NCBI GenBank assembly: GCA_013821605.1
Contig: JACDGP010000024.1
Span: 1 to 52,178 of the forward strand
Reading direction: 5' to 3'
Origin: Herpetosiphonaceae bacterium
GTDB lineage: Bacteria > Chloroflexota > Chloroflexia > Chloroflexales > Kallotenuaceae
DNA: 52,178 nucleotides
This document shows positions 15,089-23,262 of this stretch, in pieces (the first letter of the stretch is position 1; every line of letters starts with the position of its first letter). Under the pieces are notes generated by a model. That model had not been told where the DNA came from. It made no database searches and worked only from the letters and a program-made list of their open reading frames with translations. The position numbers were made by a program, and so were the translations under genes.

Positions 15089-17590
15089 CTAGCTTGCGCC
15101 CTCGGCGTCAGCCCAAAAGTCCGCAACTTTCGTCGCCAGCAAGCGATGTTCTGGACGCTCAAGCTGAGGATCCTGCTCAAGGATGCGATCCGCTTCTAAC
15201 CGTGCCACATGTAGCAGTCGCAAATCACCCATCTGCGCCATCTTAAGATCGGGCGTTCCCGATTGGCGTCGTCCAAAAAACTCCCCTGGGCCGCGCAGTT
15301 CCAAATCCTTCTCGGCCAGCACAAAGCCGTCTTCGCTCGCCTCCAGCGCTTGCAAGCGCTCTTGAGTTTGTTCGTTTTCCACATCCGAAACGACCACGCA
15401 AAACGATTGGTGTTCGCCCCGCCCCACCCGTCCGCGAAATTGGTGCAGTTGCGCCAGCCCAAAACGCTCCGCGCCCAGGATCATAATCGTTGACGCATTC
15501 GGAATATCGATTCCCACCTCGACCACCGCCGTTGCCACCAGGATATCGAATTCCCGCTCCCGAAAGGCCCGCATCACCGCATCTTTTTCGATCTGCGGCA
15601 TCCGCCCATGCACCAGCCCGATCCGCAACTCGGGAAATACCTCGTGCTGCAGCAGCGTTTGTGTCTCGACCGCCGAGTCAAGTTCGAGCTTCTCAGACTC
15701 TTCGACCAGCGGGCAGATCACAAAGGCCTGCCGTCCCGCTTTGATCTCACGCCGCAGATGGCTATACGCCTTTTGAACATCCGCCTTTTGAATCCAGCGC
15801 GTCTTGATCGGCTGTCGCCCCGGTGGTCGCTCCCCGATCACCGACGAATCGAGATCGCCATAGATCGAAAGCGCCAGCGTTCGCGGAATCGGCGTTGCGG
15901 TCATCACCAACAAATGCGGGTTATGCCCCTTACTCTTCAACCGCTCCCGCTGCTCGACGCCAAAGCGGTGCTGCTCGTCCACCACCACCAGCCCCAGGCT
16001 GTTATATTGCACCGCCTCCTGGATCAAAGCATGCGTCCCGATCACCAAATCAACCTCGCCCTGCGCGATCGCTTGCAGCACCTGCTTGCGCTCCTTCGTC
16101 CGCAACGATCCCGTCAGCAGCGCCACCCGAATGCCGGCCCCGCCCATATCTTCGGCCTCGGTCATGCCCAACAAGCGCTTGATTTCAGCCATGCGTTTAA
16201 TCTGCTGCTGGTCCAGCCGCTCCTTCCAGTCATCGCTCCGCTCCGCCGCCATCTTCGCACTCCGTGGTACCTCGACCTGCGCCAGCAGCTGCTTCAAGCC
16301 CCGGTAGTGCTGTTCGGCCAGGATTTCGGTCGGTGCCATCAGCGCCCCTTGCATCCCGTGTGCAATCACCTGCACCAACGCCGCCGCCGCCACCACCGTC
16401 TTTCCCGATCCAACATCGCCTTGCACGAGCCGCCCCATCGCCACCGGCCGGCCCATATCGGCAAAAATTTCTTCCAGCACACTGGTCTGCGCCTGCGTCA
16501 AGGTAAAAGGCAACTTACTCAAGAATTGCTGGTGGATCGCCTGCTCGAAGTGGAGCTGGTACCCCGCCTCGCCCTGCCACAGCCGTTTACGCTGTAGTAC
16601 CCCGACTTGAATAAACAAGAACTCATCAAAGCCCAGCCGGTAACGCGCCAGCGCCAGCTGTTTCGCATCATCAGGAAAGTGGACCTGCGCCAGTGCCCGA
16701 GCAAGCGGCAGCAGGTGCGCCCGCTCCCGCACCTCATCCGGCAAGTGATCCTCCACCATCGGCGTAGCCGCATCCACGATCCGCTTAATCAGCGTCCGGA
16801 CATTCTTCTCATACAGCCCTTTGGTCAGTGGATGCACCGGCACCAGCCGCCCCGTATGCGTCAATGCGTCTTCCCGGTATGGCTCCCACTTAGGGCTTGT
16901 CATCTGCAAGCGCCCGTTATAGCCACCAACTTTGCCCGACACCACGATCCGTTGGCCGGCGAATAACTGCTTCGCCAGCCACTGCTGGCCAAAAAAGGAG
17001 ATTTGCAGGATCCCCGTTTCATCTTTGATCGCGATATTGACCCCCCCGAGGCTATTGCGGGTCGTGAAGGTCTTGACCTCTACCACCTCCCCGACCACCG
17101 TCTCGACGGTGCCCACCATTAATTCTACGATCGTTTTGCGCGATGAATAATCATCATAGCGGTTGGGAAAGTGGTACAGCATGTCACCGACCGTCCGCAG
17201 CCCCAGCCGCGCGAAGGAACGGACCAGTACTGGTCCGACGCCTGCGACATCGCCTAATGGCGCTTCGAGCGTCAACGGCTGTGGGGGTCGTTGAATTTTG
17301 GGCGACTTGGGAGCTGCACTGCTTGAGGATGCCGGGGTCTTAAACAAGGCGCGGAGTTCCAGGAGTGAACGGTCGAGCGCCTCGATCCGTGCGGGTTGCG
17401 CCAGATGATCATACTCCGCCAGCCGCTCCAACACGCGTTGGACGACAGGATGGCTAGCCGCAGAGTCGGCGACTTCCTGCCACCCCTCCAAAAATGCTTC
17501 CATTCCGCCGGCGGGAGCATTCATGTAGCCGGCTTGGGCCTCGGCAGCCAGACAACGGCCTAGCTGAATGATCTGTTCGCGCTCATCCAT
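15089..17590 (-). CDS. recG: ATP-dependent DNA helicase RecG
   Basis: An 833-residue helicase that reverses stalled forks and processes branched DNA. The wedge/OB region lies at about 110-250 (VGPVLVRSFARLGLRTVGDMLYHFPNRYDD). The motor has Walker A GDVGSGKT (391-398), DEQH box 538-541 with RFGV, and MTATPIPRTLA. FRGRVGRGEHQSFC and the C-terminal ELRGPGEFFGRRQSGTPD follow. It is longer than E. coli RecG (693 residues) by an N-terminal extension of about 110 residues and an insertion at about 439-485 between motor motifs. It sits downstream of the fakA-degV genes, as recG does in Firmicutes. A -10 hexamer lies only 8 nt from the start codon. Confidence 0.95.
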   Translation of the reverse strand: MDEREQIIQLGRCLAAEAQAGYMNAPAGGMEAFLEGWQEVADSAASHPVVQRVLERLAEYDHLAQPARIEALDRSLLELRALFKTPASSSSAAPKSPKIQRPPQPLTLEAPLGDVAGVGPVLVRSFARLGLRTVGDMLYHFPNRYDDYSSRKTIVELMVGTVETVVGEVVEVKTFTTRNSLGGVNIAIKDETGILQISFFGQQWLAKQLFAGQRIVVSGKVGGYNGRLQMTSPKWEPYREDALTHTGRLVPVHPLTKGLYEKNVRTLIKRIVDAATPMVEDHLPDEVRERAHLLPLARALAQVHFPDDAKQLALARYRLGFDEFLFIQVGVLQRKRLWQGEAGYQLHFEQAIHQQFLSKLPFTLTQAQTSVLEEIFADMGRPVAMGRLVQGDVGSGKTVVAAAALVQVIAHGMQGALMAPTEILAEQHYRGLKQLLAQVEVPRSAKMAAERSDDWKERLDQQQIKRMAEIKRLLGMTEAEDMGGAGIRVALLTGSLRTKERKQVLQAIAQGEVDLVIGTHALIQEAVQYNSLGLVVVDEQHRFGVEQRERLKSKGHNPHLLVMTATPIPRTLALSIYGDLDSSVIGERPPGRQPIKTRWIQKADVQKAYSHLRREIKAGRQAFVICPLVEESEKLELDSAVETQTLLQHEVFPELRIGLVHGRMPQIEKDAVMRAFREREFDILVATAVVEVGIDIPNASTIMILGAERFGLAQLHQFRGRVGRGEHQSFCVVVSDVENEQTQERLQALEASEDGFVLAEKDLELRGPGEFFGRRQSGTPDLKMAQMGDLRLLHVARLEADRILEQDPQLERPEHRLLATKVADFWADAEGAS

Positions 17591-17598
17591 TAAAGGGC

Positions 17599-17604
17599 AT
17601 TATA
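17599..17604 (-). promoter_or_regulatory. -10 element of a possibly leaderless recG promoter
   Basis: On the - strand TATAAT (17604 to 17599) is followed by 8 nt and then the recG ATG at 17590. A start point 7-8 nt after the -10 would coincide with the start codon, giving a leaderless mRNA. No clear -35 is seen. Alternatively recG is read from the upstream degV gene 42 bp away, or starts at Met23 (17524). Confidence 0.35.
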
Positions 17605-17632
17605 CCGGCTGCTCACGCTACGCCATGGTCGC

Positions 17633-18466
17633 TTAACTGCGCGTGATCCCGGTGATCCCCACAATGCCGGGCCCACCATGCACCCCGATCACGCCGGTGA
17701 GTTCGGCAACGACCAGCTGGTCACGCGGGAAAACACTACTCAGTTGATCGGCAAGCTCATTAGCATACGCCTCGCTACGACTATGCAGCACCGCCAGATC
17801 CAAGAATGGTGCGTCGTCGCTTGCGAACTCGACCAAACGCGCAATCGCTTTTTTATGCGTGCGCACGCGTTCGCCCGGCAACACCTCACCCCGCACATAA
17901 ATCATGGGTTTAACATTCAGCAGATTTCCCAAAAAGGCCGATCCCCGTCCGATGCGTCCACCCCGTACCAGATATGTTAGCGTGTCGAGTACCGCCCACA
18001 GTCTGATGCGCGGGATTAAGCCTTCCACCGCCGCTGCTATCTCGTCAAGCTTCTGCCCCGCCTGCGCCATTTTCGCGGCCTCGATCCCAAGAAAGCCCAG
18101 ACCCATCGAGACACTCCCCGAGTCGATCACCTTAATCGGCACATCGGGCAACATATCGGCTGCCTGCTGCGCCGAGCGCACCGTTCCACTCAGCTTGCCC
18201 CCTAAATGGATCGATATGATGCCTTCATGTTCGGCCGCCAGTTTTTCGTAGCTTTCGGCAAAGTCACCGGGCGATGGCTGCGAGGTCGTCGGATGCACGG
18301 TTCCCTCGATCAGCCGCCGGTAAAATTCCTCGTTCGACATATCGACCCCATCCCGATACTGTTCCTTACCAAACAGGATCAGCAGGGGTACAACAGTAAT
18401 CTCGTACTGCTCACGTAAGGGGGCAGGAATATCGGCGGTTGAGTCGACGACTACGGCAACGGTCAT
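17633..18466 (-). CDS. DegV family fatty-acid-binding protein (FakB-like), copy 1
   Basis: A 277-residue DegV protein. DegV/FakB proteins hold a fatty acid and present it to FakA for phosphorylation. Signatures are VVDSTADIPAPL at the start, VHPTTSQPSPGDF, ISIHLGGKLSGTVRSAQ around the carboxylate site, and TYLVRGGRIGRGSAFLGNLL. The ribosome site GGAGGAG is 5 bases before ATG 18466. It follows the paralogue at 18505 by 38 bp on the same strand. Having two copies beside fakA fits separate carriers for different acyl chains, but chain specificity cannot be read here. Confidence 0.9.
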   Translation of the reverse strand: MTVAVVVDSTADIPAPLREQYEITVVPLLILFGKEQYRDGVDMSNEEFYRRLIEGTVHPTTSQPSPGDFAESYEKLAAEHEGIISIHLGGKLSGTVRSAQQAADMLPDVPIKVIDSGSVSMGLGFLGIEAAKMAQAGQKLDEIAAAVEGLIPRIRLWAVLDTLTYLVRGGRIGRGSAFLGNLLNVKPMIYVRGEVLPGERVRTHKKAIARLVEFASDDAPFLDLAVLHSRSEAYANELADQLSSVFPRDQLVVAELTGVIGVHGGPGIVGITGITRS

Positions 18467-18504
18467 GCACTCCTCCAGGGGGTGTTAATGCATACGTGCA
18501 TCAT

Positions 18505-19356
18505 CTATGGTTCGTGTCCTTCATAAACCACGATGCCGACCGCACCCGATCCCAGATGGACGGCAATCGAAGGCCCGTACTGCGCGATCAGCACCTGCTC
18601 GCGCGGGAATAAAATATTGACCTTTTCCAGGACCTTCTCGACATCCTCCGGCGTTGTGCTATAAACGACCGCGATCTCGTCTACGTGCGGAAAGTCTTCC
18701 ACAAAGGTAAACAAGCCATCAATCGCTTTGGCCCGTGTACGCGTCCGCTCGTACGGCACAATATGGCCTTGATCAATCAACAGGAGCGGCTTAATCCGCG
18801 ACATTGACCCCACCATACCCGCTGCCAAACTAATGCGCCCCGAGCGCTCAAGATATTCGATCGTATCAACAAAATACAGCATATGTGTATGCTGCACACG
18901 ATGCTGTACGTCGCGCAGAATCTCTTCAACGGGCAGTCCGGCTTTCGCCATGCGTGCTGCCGCGATCACCGTTAGTCCCACCCCTAACGAAGCCGAGTGC
19001 GTATCCACCACATCGATCTTCGCCAGCGACGGCGGTAATTTTTGCCGTGCCCCGGCCGCCGCGCGGAAAGCCGAACTCAAATGCCCCGAAAGATGGATCG
19101 AAATAATGGCATCATAGCTCCGCGCCAGACGCCGGTACGTTTGCTCGAAAACTGTCGTCGGTGGTGCACTGGTCGTCGGATGCACATCGCTCTCGCTCAG
19201 CATCTTGTTAAAGCTCTCAGCATTAATGTCAATGCCATCCCGGTAGGTTTCGTCGCCGAAGTTGATATACAACGGCACGACTTCGATGTCCAACTCTTGC
19301 AACAGCTGCGGTGGTACATCAGCCGTACTGTCGGTCACAATTTTCACTGATGTCAT
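18505..19356 (-). CDS. DegV family fatty-acid-binding protein (FakB-like), copy 2
   Basis: A 283-residue paralogue of the neighbouring DegV protein. The same landmarks are present: IVTDSTADVPPQLL, DVHPTTSAPPTTVFEQ, ISIHLSGHLSSAFRAA and YLERSGRISLAAGMVGSMSRIKPLL. The two copies are clearly diverged, so the duplication is old. AAAGG lies 8-10 bases before the ATG. The gene begins 15 bp after the fakA stop, so the fatty-acid kinase and this carrier are most likely one transcript. Confidence 0.9.
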   Translation of the reverse strand: MTSVKIVTDSTADVPPQLLQELDIEVVPLYINFGDETYRDGIDINAESFNKMLSESDVHPTTSAPPTTVFEQTYRRLARSYDAIISIHLSGHLSSAFRAAAGARQKLPPSLAKIDVVDTHSASLGVGLTVIAAARMAKAGLPVEEILRDVQHRVQHTHMLYFVDTIEYLERSGRISLAAGMVGSMSRIKPLLLIDQGHIVPYERTRTRAKAIDGLFTFVEDFPHVDEIAVVYSTTPEDVEKVLEKVNILFPREQVLIAQYGPSIAVHLGSGAVGIVVYEGHEP

Positions 19357-19371
19357 AAGCCGCTACCTTTG

Positions 19372-21054
19372 CTACTCAATCGCAAGAATAAAATCATAGA
19401 AGGGCTGGCCACCGCTCTGTATTTCAACCTGTTCAAGGTGTGGGTAGCTGGCACGTATACGTTCTGCGAGCACCATCCCTTGCTCATCGCCCACCCCTTC
19501 ACCCAGATAAATCGTTACGACCTCGTAATCATCCATGCCCACCGCCACGAGCATCTTATCGACCACCCTATCACATGTATCACCCGCCGCGATCAGCTTA
19601 TCATCCAGCAAACCGATCGTTTGGCCAGTGCGCACTTCGGTCCCATCCACCGTAGCGTCGCGCACAGCTGTGGTTATTTCAATGGTGCGGACTTTTTCGA
19701 TCGCACGCTGCATCATTTTAACATTGCGCTCAAGATCAAACTCATAATTGAGTGACAGAATCGCTGCTACGCCCTGGGGAATCGTTCGAGTTGGGATAAT
19801 CGTGACCTGTTTGTCGACAATCTCCTGCGCTTGTTTGGCCGCCAGCAGGATATTGGAGTTGTTCGGCAGCACGATCACCTGCTGCTGTGGCAAACGCTCG
19901 ATCGCTTCGGCCAACTCAGCCGTGCTGGGATTCATCGTTTGACCCCCGGTAACGACCTCGCCCACCTGTGCCGAGTGGAAGATCTCGGCCCATCCTGGTC
20001 CTGGCGCAATTGCCACCACGCCGATCGGTGCCTGTTCAACGGCTGCAGCGCGGGCTTGCTCGGCAACATGGCTACCCATGCTTGCTTCTTTCGGTTCCCG
20101 CCCTGCGACTGCCGCTACCGCTCCCGTCGCATGCAGTTGCGCCCGTTGCGCGTCCATGTTAGCGATCTCGACATGCGTAAGCGCACCGAAGTCAATCACA
20201 TAGTTCAGCACATCGCCGGGCCGCAGCGTGTGCACATGTGCTTTGACGGTCGTGTCATCACCGACCACAACCACCGACGAGCCCATACTTGCAATCTGCG
20301 CCCTGACTTGCTCAAAGGGAATCTCTGCGCCTTCCAATAAGAAGGTCGTACAGTAGCCAAAGTCGTCATCACTATGAATATCTTGGAAAGCGACTGCGGC
20401 AGTCACCACTGGGGCATCCGGACGCTCCACACCTTGACCCTGTACACACCGTAAAACCCCGTCAAGAATGACCGCGATCCCTTGGCCGCCAGCGTCGACA
20501 ACCCCGGCATCGCGCAACTGCTTCAGCAGGTTCGGGGTGTCGGCAACGGCCGCCCGCGCGCCATCGACCGCCGCTTGCAGGACCACTTCCAGTGATGCGC
20601 CATCGTCTGCAGCGGCCTGTGCATGTTCACCGACGACGCGGATCACGGTCAGCATGGTACCTTCAGTCGGTTTCATAACTGCTTTGTAGGCGCGCTCTGC
20701 GCCCCGTGTGAACGCCAGCGCGAGCAGTTGCGCATCCAACTGCACCGCGTTGCCGATCCCTTCACTAAAGCCGCGTAAGATCTGTGAAAGGATCACCCCG
20801 GAGTTGCCGCGTGCCCCCCGCAAGGCTTGCTTCTGCACAATCGCGCAGATCGCGCCCACGCTCGCTTGCGGCTTGACATCCTTAAGTGCCGCACCGAGCG
20901 TTAAATTCATATTCGTGCCTGTGTCGCCATCTGGCACAGGAAAGACGTTGAGGGCATTAACATCGCCGACGTGTTGCTCAAGCCAGCGCGCGGCTGCCTG
21001 CAAAGCCACGAGAAATTGCGTTCCATCACACGTCGTGGTGGTGGCATTGGTCAT
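19372..21054 (-). CDS. fakA: DAK2-domain fatty acid kinase subunit FakA
   Basis: A 560-residue protein. The N-terminal DAK2/DhaL kinase domain carries LNVFPVPDGDTGTNMNLT (residues 35-52), whose aspartates D42 and D44 bind Mg-ADP/ATP. The middle DegV-like region includes FGYCTTFLLEG, and the C terminus ends with the family's FYDFILAIE-type tail. With a FakB partner, FakA phosphorylates exogenous or recycled fatty acids for entry into phospholipid synthesis. It lies between the Asp23 gene (21 bp gap) and two degV genes, the order known from yloU-yloV-recG regions of Firmicutes. Confidence 0.92.
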   Translation of the reverse strand: MTNATTTTCDGTQFLVALQAAARWLEQHVGDVNALNVFPVPDGDTGTNMNLTLGAALKDVKPQASVGAICAIVQKQALRGARGNSGVILSQILRGFSEGIGNAVQLDAQLLALAFTRGAERAYKAVMKPTEGTMLTVIRVVGEHAQAAADDGASLEVVLQAAVDGARAAVADTPNLLKQLRDAGVVDAGGQGIAVILDGVLRCVQGQGVERPDAPVVTAAVAFQDIHSDDDFGYCTTFLLEGAEIPFEQVRAQIASMGSSVVVVGDDTTVKAHVHTLRPGDVLNYVIDFGALTHVEIANMDAQRAQLHATGAVAAVAGREPKEASMGSHVAEQARAAAVEQAPIGVVAIAPGPGWAEIFHSAQVGEVVTGGQTMNPSTAELAEAIERLPQQQVIVLPNNSNILLAAKQAQEIVDKQVTIIPTRTIPQGVAAILSLNYEFDLERNVKMMQRAIEKVRTIEITTAVRDATVDGTEVRTGQTIGLLDDKLIAAGDTCDRVVDKMLVAVGMDDYEVVTIYLGEGVGDEQGMVLAERIRASYPHLEQVEIQSGGQPFYDFILAIE

Positions 21055-21075
21055 TGTGCATCTCCTCTGTTCCAG

Positions 21076-21447
21076 CTACTCGCCCTTGCTCATGCCTTGA
21101 ACATGAACATTGATGGCTCCTACTGGCAGGCCAAGTGATTGTGTCAAAGCATAGCTTACTGTTGCAATTACTTGTTGTGCAACCTCCGAAATACGTGTAC
21201 CGTACGCTAACACGACATAAACGTCAACGGCAATTGCTTCCTTGCCGATATGCACCTCGATCCCACGATGCTGATCTTCCTGACGCAACACCTGGGACAT
21301 GCTGGCCCGGATGCCCGCCGGTGCCATACCGACGACTCCATACGAGCGACAAACTGCATGGGCAACAATACTCGCAATTGCACGTGGTGCGACTTCGATC
21401 CTCCCCTGCGGCAGAGTGCGGGTATTAGAAGCTTTTTGATCAGGCAT
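21076..21447 (-). CDS. Asp23/Gls24 (YloU-type) family protein
   Basis: A 123-residue protein. The fold signature runs GRIEVAPRAIASIVAHAV, VVGMAPAG, then EVHIGKEAIAVDVYVVLAYG, ISEVAQQVIATVSYALTQSLGL and a final VGAINVHVQGM. The start at 21447 (MPDQKASN) has AAAGGGA upstream; the longer frame to 21522 begins without a ribosome site. The family includes alkaline-shock proteins, and YloU-type members neighbour fakA. The molecular role is unclear. It heads the - strand run and is divergent from rpmB. Confidence 0.88.
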   Translation of the reverse strand: MPDQKASNTRTLPQGRIEVAPRAIASIVAHAVCRSYGVVGMAPAGIRASMSQVLRQEDQHRGIEVHIGKEAIAVDVYVVLAYGTRISEVAQQVIATVSYALTQSLGLPVGAINVHVQGMSKGE

Positions 21448-21524
21448 ATCATTCCCTTTGATCGAACTGTGCCACCGGTCCAGGACAAGCGTTCCACGCC
21501 ACCACCAAACCCCCGGAGCCATGG

Positions 21525-21553
21525 TTGCGAGAACACTTCAAGTATGCTATAGT
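21525..21553 (+). promoter_or_regulatory. Promoter of rpmB
   Basis: TTGCGA (21525-21530) and TATAGT (21548-21553) are spaced by exactly 17 bp, and TGC precedes the -10, so it is also an extended -10. Transcription would begin near 21560, about 30 nt before ATG 21589, where AGGAGA supplies the ribosome site. Confidence 0.65.
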
Positions 21554-21588
21554 CCAAGCCGATTGTGTGATTATCTAGGAGATAAACA

Positions 21589-21771
21589 ATGGCCAAATGT
21601 GCTGAATGTGGCAAAGGGCCGAGCTTCGGAAACGCTGTTAGCTTTTCGATGCGTCATACGCGCCGCCGCTTCAACCCCAATCTGCAAACTGTAACTGTGA
21701 TCAAGGACGCGAAGCCGACCAAGATCAAGCTGTGTACCCGCTGTATCCGGACCGCAGCGAAGAGCCGTTAG
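21589..21771 (+). CDS. rpmB: 50S ribosomal protein L28
   Basis: A 60-residue protein, MAKCAECGKGPSFGNAVSFS followed by RHTRRRFNPNLQTV and the C-terminal CTRCIRT. The two CxxC pairs (C4/C7 and C48/C51) identify the zinc-binding form of L28. AGGAGA lies about 8 bases before the ATG, and its own promoter and terminator make it monocistronic. It is divergent from asp23-fakA, the same neighbourhood as in many Gram-positive genomes. Confidence 0.97.
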   Translation: MAKCAECGKGPSFGNAVSFSMRHTRRRFNPNLQTVTVIKDAKPTKIKLCTRCIRTAAKSR

Positions 21772-21783
21772 CCATCGGAGATC

Positions 21784-21805
21784 GGCCCACCCACACGGGT
21801 GGGTC
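21784..21805 (+). terminator. Terminator-like hairpin after rpmB
   Basis: CCCACCC (21786-21792), loop ACAC, GGGTGGG (21797-21803). The stem can be extended by two pairs on the outside (one G-T wobble, one G-C). It lies 15 bp after the rpmB stop. The downstream tract is only weakly T-rich, but a second small hairpin CTGATTATCAG follows at once. Confidence 0.6.
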
Positions 21806-22105
21806 TGATTATCAGATCGCCTTGTCATCAACTCATTATAGCGCGTCCGGTTTATGCCACGCAAGAACACTTTTTAACGGGTAGATAACCGAGCCTTAAC
21901 ACGCTTTTACTGCTCTCCATCATGCTCACTTGCGTATCGCACCACCTATGATGCCGTAATCTGCCCTCATGTATACCTGAGCCTCTTCGCACGACTCTTC
22001 TGCTGTTCCCGTCTTTGCCCCAATCGGTACTATGTTTGCGTTCATCGATCCATGATCACGACTACCGCGAGATAGGACTTCTGCATCTTCGGCTTTGGCT
22101 TGGCT
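21806..22105. other. Non-coding stretch between rpmB and the CAP-domain gene
   Basis: About 300 bp with no supported gene. The only sizeable frame (- strand, 21926-22147, 73 codons) has no recognisable family apart from a chance-like AKTGTAEES string. I see no tRNA fold or repeat. The promoter of the downstream gene is at its right edge. Confidence 0.5.
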
Positions 22106-22114
22106 TGCTATAAA
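22106..22114 (+). promoter_or_regulatory. Extended -10 promoter of the secreted CAP-domain gene
   Basis: TGC-TATAAA (22106-22114) would start transcription near 22121. ATG 22171 has AATAGGAG about 15 bases upstream, a slightly long spacing. No clear -35. Confidence 0.4.
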
Positions 22115-22170
22115 GTGTATGTAGCCCCAGGTCGGGCTGCTTAACAAATTAATAGGAGTACCTTACAGCC

Positions 22171-23220
22171 ATGCCACGTCGCATCATCACACTCTGCATG
22201 CTGTGTTTGCTTTGTTTGTCGGCAATTGTTCGTCCGACTCCGACGCTGGCCGCAGGTCAGCAATTTTTTTCTGAAACCGGTCATACGGTTAGCGGTCGCT
22301 TCCTCGACTATTGGCAGCAAAACGGTGGGTTAGCTCAGTTTGGCCTGCCAATCAGCGAGCCAATCAGCGAACAAAATGCTGATACCGGTAAAACGTATAC
22401 CGTCCAATATTTCGAACGCAATCGTTTTGAATACCATCCAGACCAGACCCCACCCTATGATGTGTTGCTGGGACGGTTAGGTGTAACTAGCCTGGAGCAC
22501 CGTGGTTTAAACTGGCACAGCTTTGCGGGACCATCCCAACCGAATTCTGGATGCCAGTATTTCGCTGAGACGAGCCATTCATTGTGCCAGCCCTTCCTGG
22601 GCTATTGGCAAAGCCACGGCGGTCTCCCGCTATTTGGCTTCCCCGTGTCCGAAATGCACTCTGAGACCAGTCCCACCGATGGCAAAACCTACACCGTCCA
22701 ATATTTCGAGCGCAACCGTTTCGAGTACCATCCTGAAAACGCGGCCCCCTACAACGTGCTCCTCGGGCTGCTGGGTACCGAACTCTACGGCAAGCAGGCT
22801 CCGGCACCACAGCCGGTGGTCGACGCGACCTTGCAGCATGCGCTTGATCTGATCAATGCACAACGTGGCGGAGCAGGGTTAGCGCCACTGCGCGTGTCGA
22901 GCACGTTGATGACCATTGCCCAAAGCTATAGCCAAGTGCAAGCTCAGCAAGCATCGATCAGCCACACTGGCCCAGATGGCGCGAATCCTGGGCAACGCCT
23001 TGATCGCAGTGGGTACAAATGGGCGGCATACGGCGAAAATCTTGCAGCCGGCCAAAGCTCAGCTGATGCAGTCGTGACGAGCTGGATGAACAGCCCTGAG
23101 CATCGTGCTAACATCCTGAACAGCACATTCCGTGATGTAGGGGTAGGGCTGACGCATCGTTCTGGCGATCCGTCACACTTCTTCGATTACTGGGTCTTAG
23201 AGCTTGGGGCTCCCCAATAA
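22171..23220 (+). CDS. Secreted CAP/SCP-domain protein with two YWxxxGGL-type repeats
   Basis: A 349-residue protein. A signal peptide (IITLCMLCLLCLSAIVRPTP, cleaved near LAAG) is followed by two repeats of about 85 residues. Each has FxETGH/ETSHS, FLDYWQQNGGLAQFGLPISE, TYTVQYFERNRFEYHPD and a closing VLLGxLG (about 30-115 and 120-210). The C-terminal third is a CAP domain: ALDLINAQRGGAGLAPLRV, SHTGPDG, YGENLAAG and SWMNSPEHRANILN. The repeats are frequent in Chloroflexota exported proteins and are probably cell-wall or glycan binding; this is inferred. A second protein with the same repeats lies at 51477. Confidence 0.88.
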   Translation: MPRRIITLCMLCLLCLSAIVRPTPTLAAGQQFFSETGHTVSGRFLDYWQQNGGLAQFGLPISEPISEQNADTGKTYTVQYFERNRFEYHPDQTPPYDVLLGRLGVTSLEHRGLNWHSFAGPSQPNSGCQYFAETSHSLCQPFLGYWQSHGGLPLFGFPVSEMHSETSPTDGKTYTVQYFERNRFEYHPENAAPYNVLLGLLGTELYGKQAPAPQPVVDATLQHALDLINAQRGGAGLAPLRVSSTLMTIAQSYSQVQAQQASISHTGPDGANPGQRLDRSGYKWAAYGENLAAGQSSADAVVTSWMNSPEHRANILNSTFRDVGVGLTHRSGDPSHFFDYWVLELGAPQ

Positions 23221-23231
23221 GGAGCCCTTTC
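23207..23231 (+). terminator. Rho-independent terminator at the end of the CAP-domain gene
   Basis: GGGCTCC (23207-23213), loop CCAATAA containing the TAA stop, GGAGCCC (23221-23227), then TTT. The stem thus overlaps the last codons and the stop. The convergent prmC gene ends about 30 bp further on. Confidence 0.7.
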
Positions 23232-23262
23232 ATGGAGCTCCCTACGACGGGCAAATCGTGGG

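Noticed and set aside
15608-16597. 329-codon + frame within recG
   Set aside because: Antisense to RecG motor motifs; His/Arg/Leu/Gln-rich with no family signal.
21926-22147. 73-codon - strand frame containing AKTGTAEES, reminiscent of the PBP KTGT motif
   Set aside because: Only a short string matches; no SxxK or SxN motifs or surrounding PBP sequence are present, so chance is more likely than a pseudogene.
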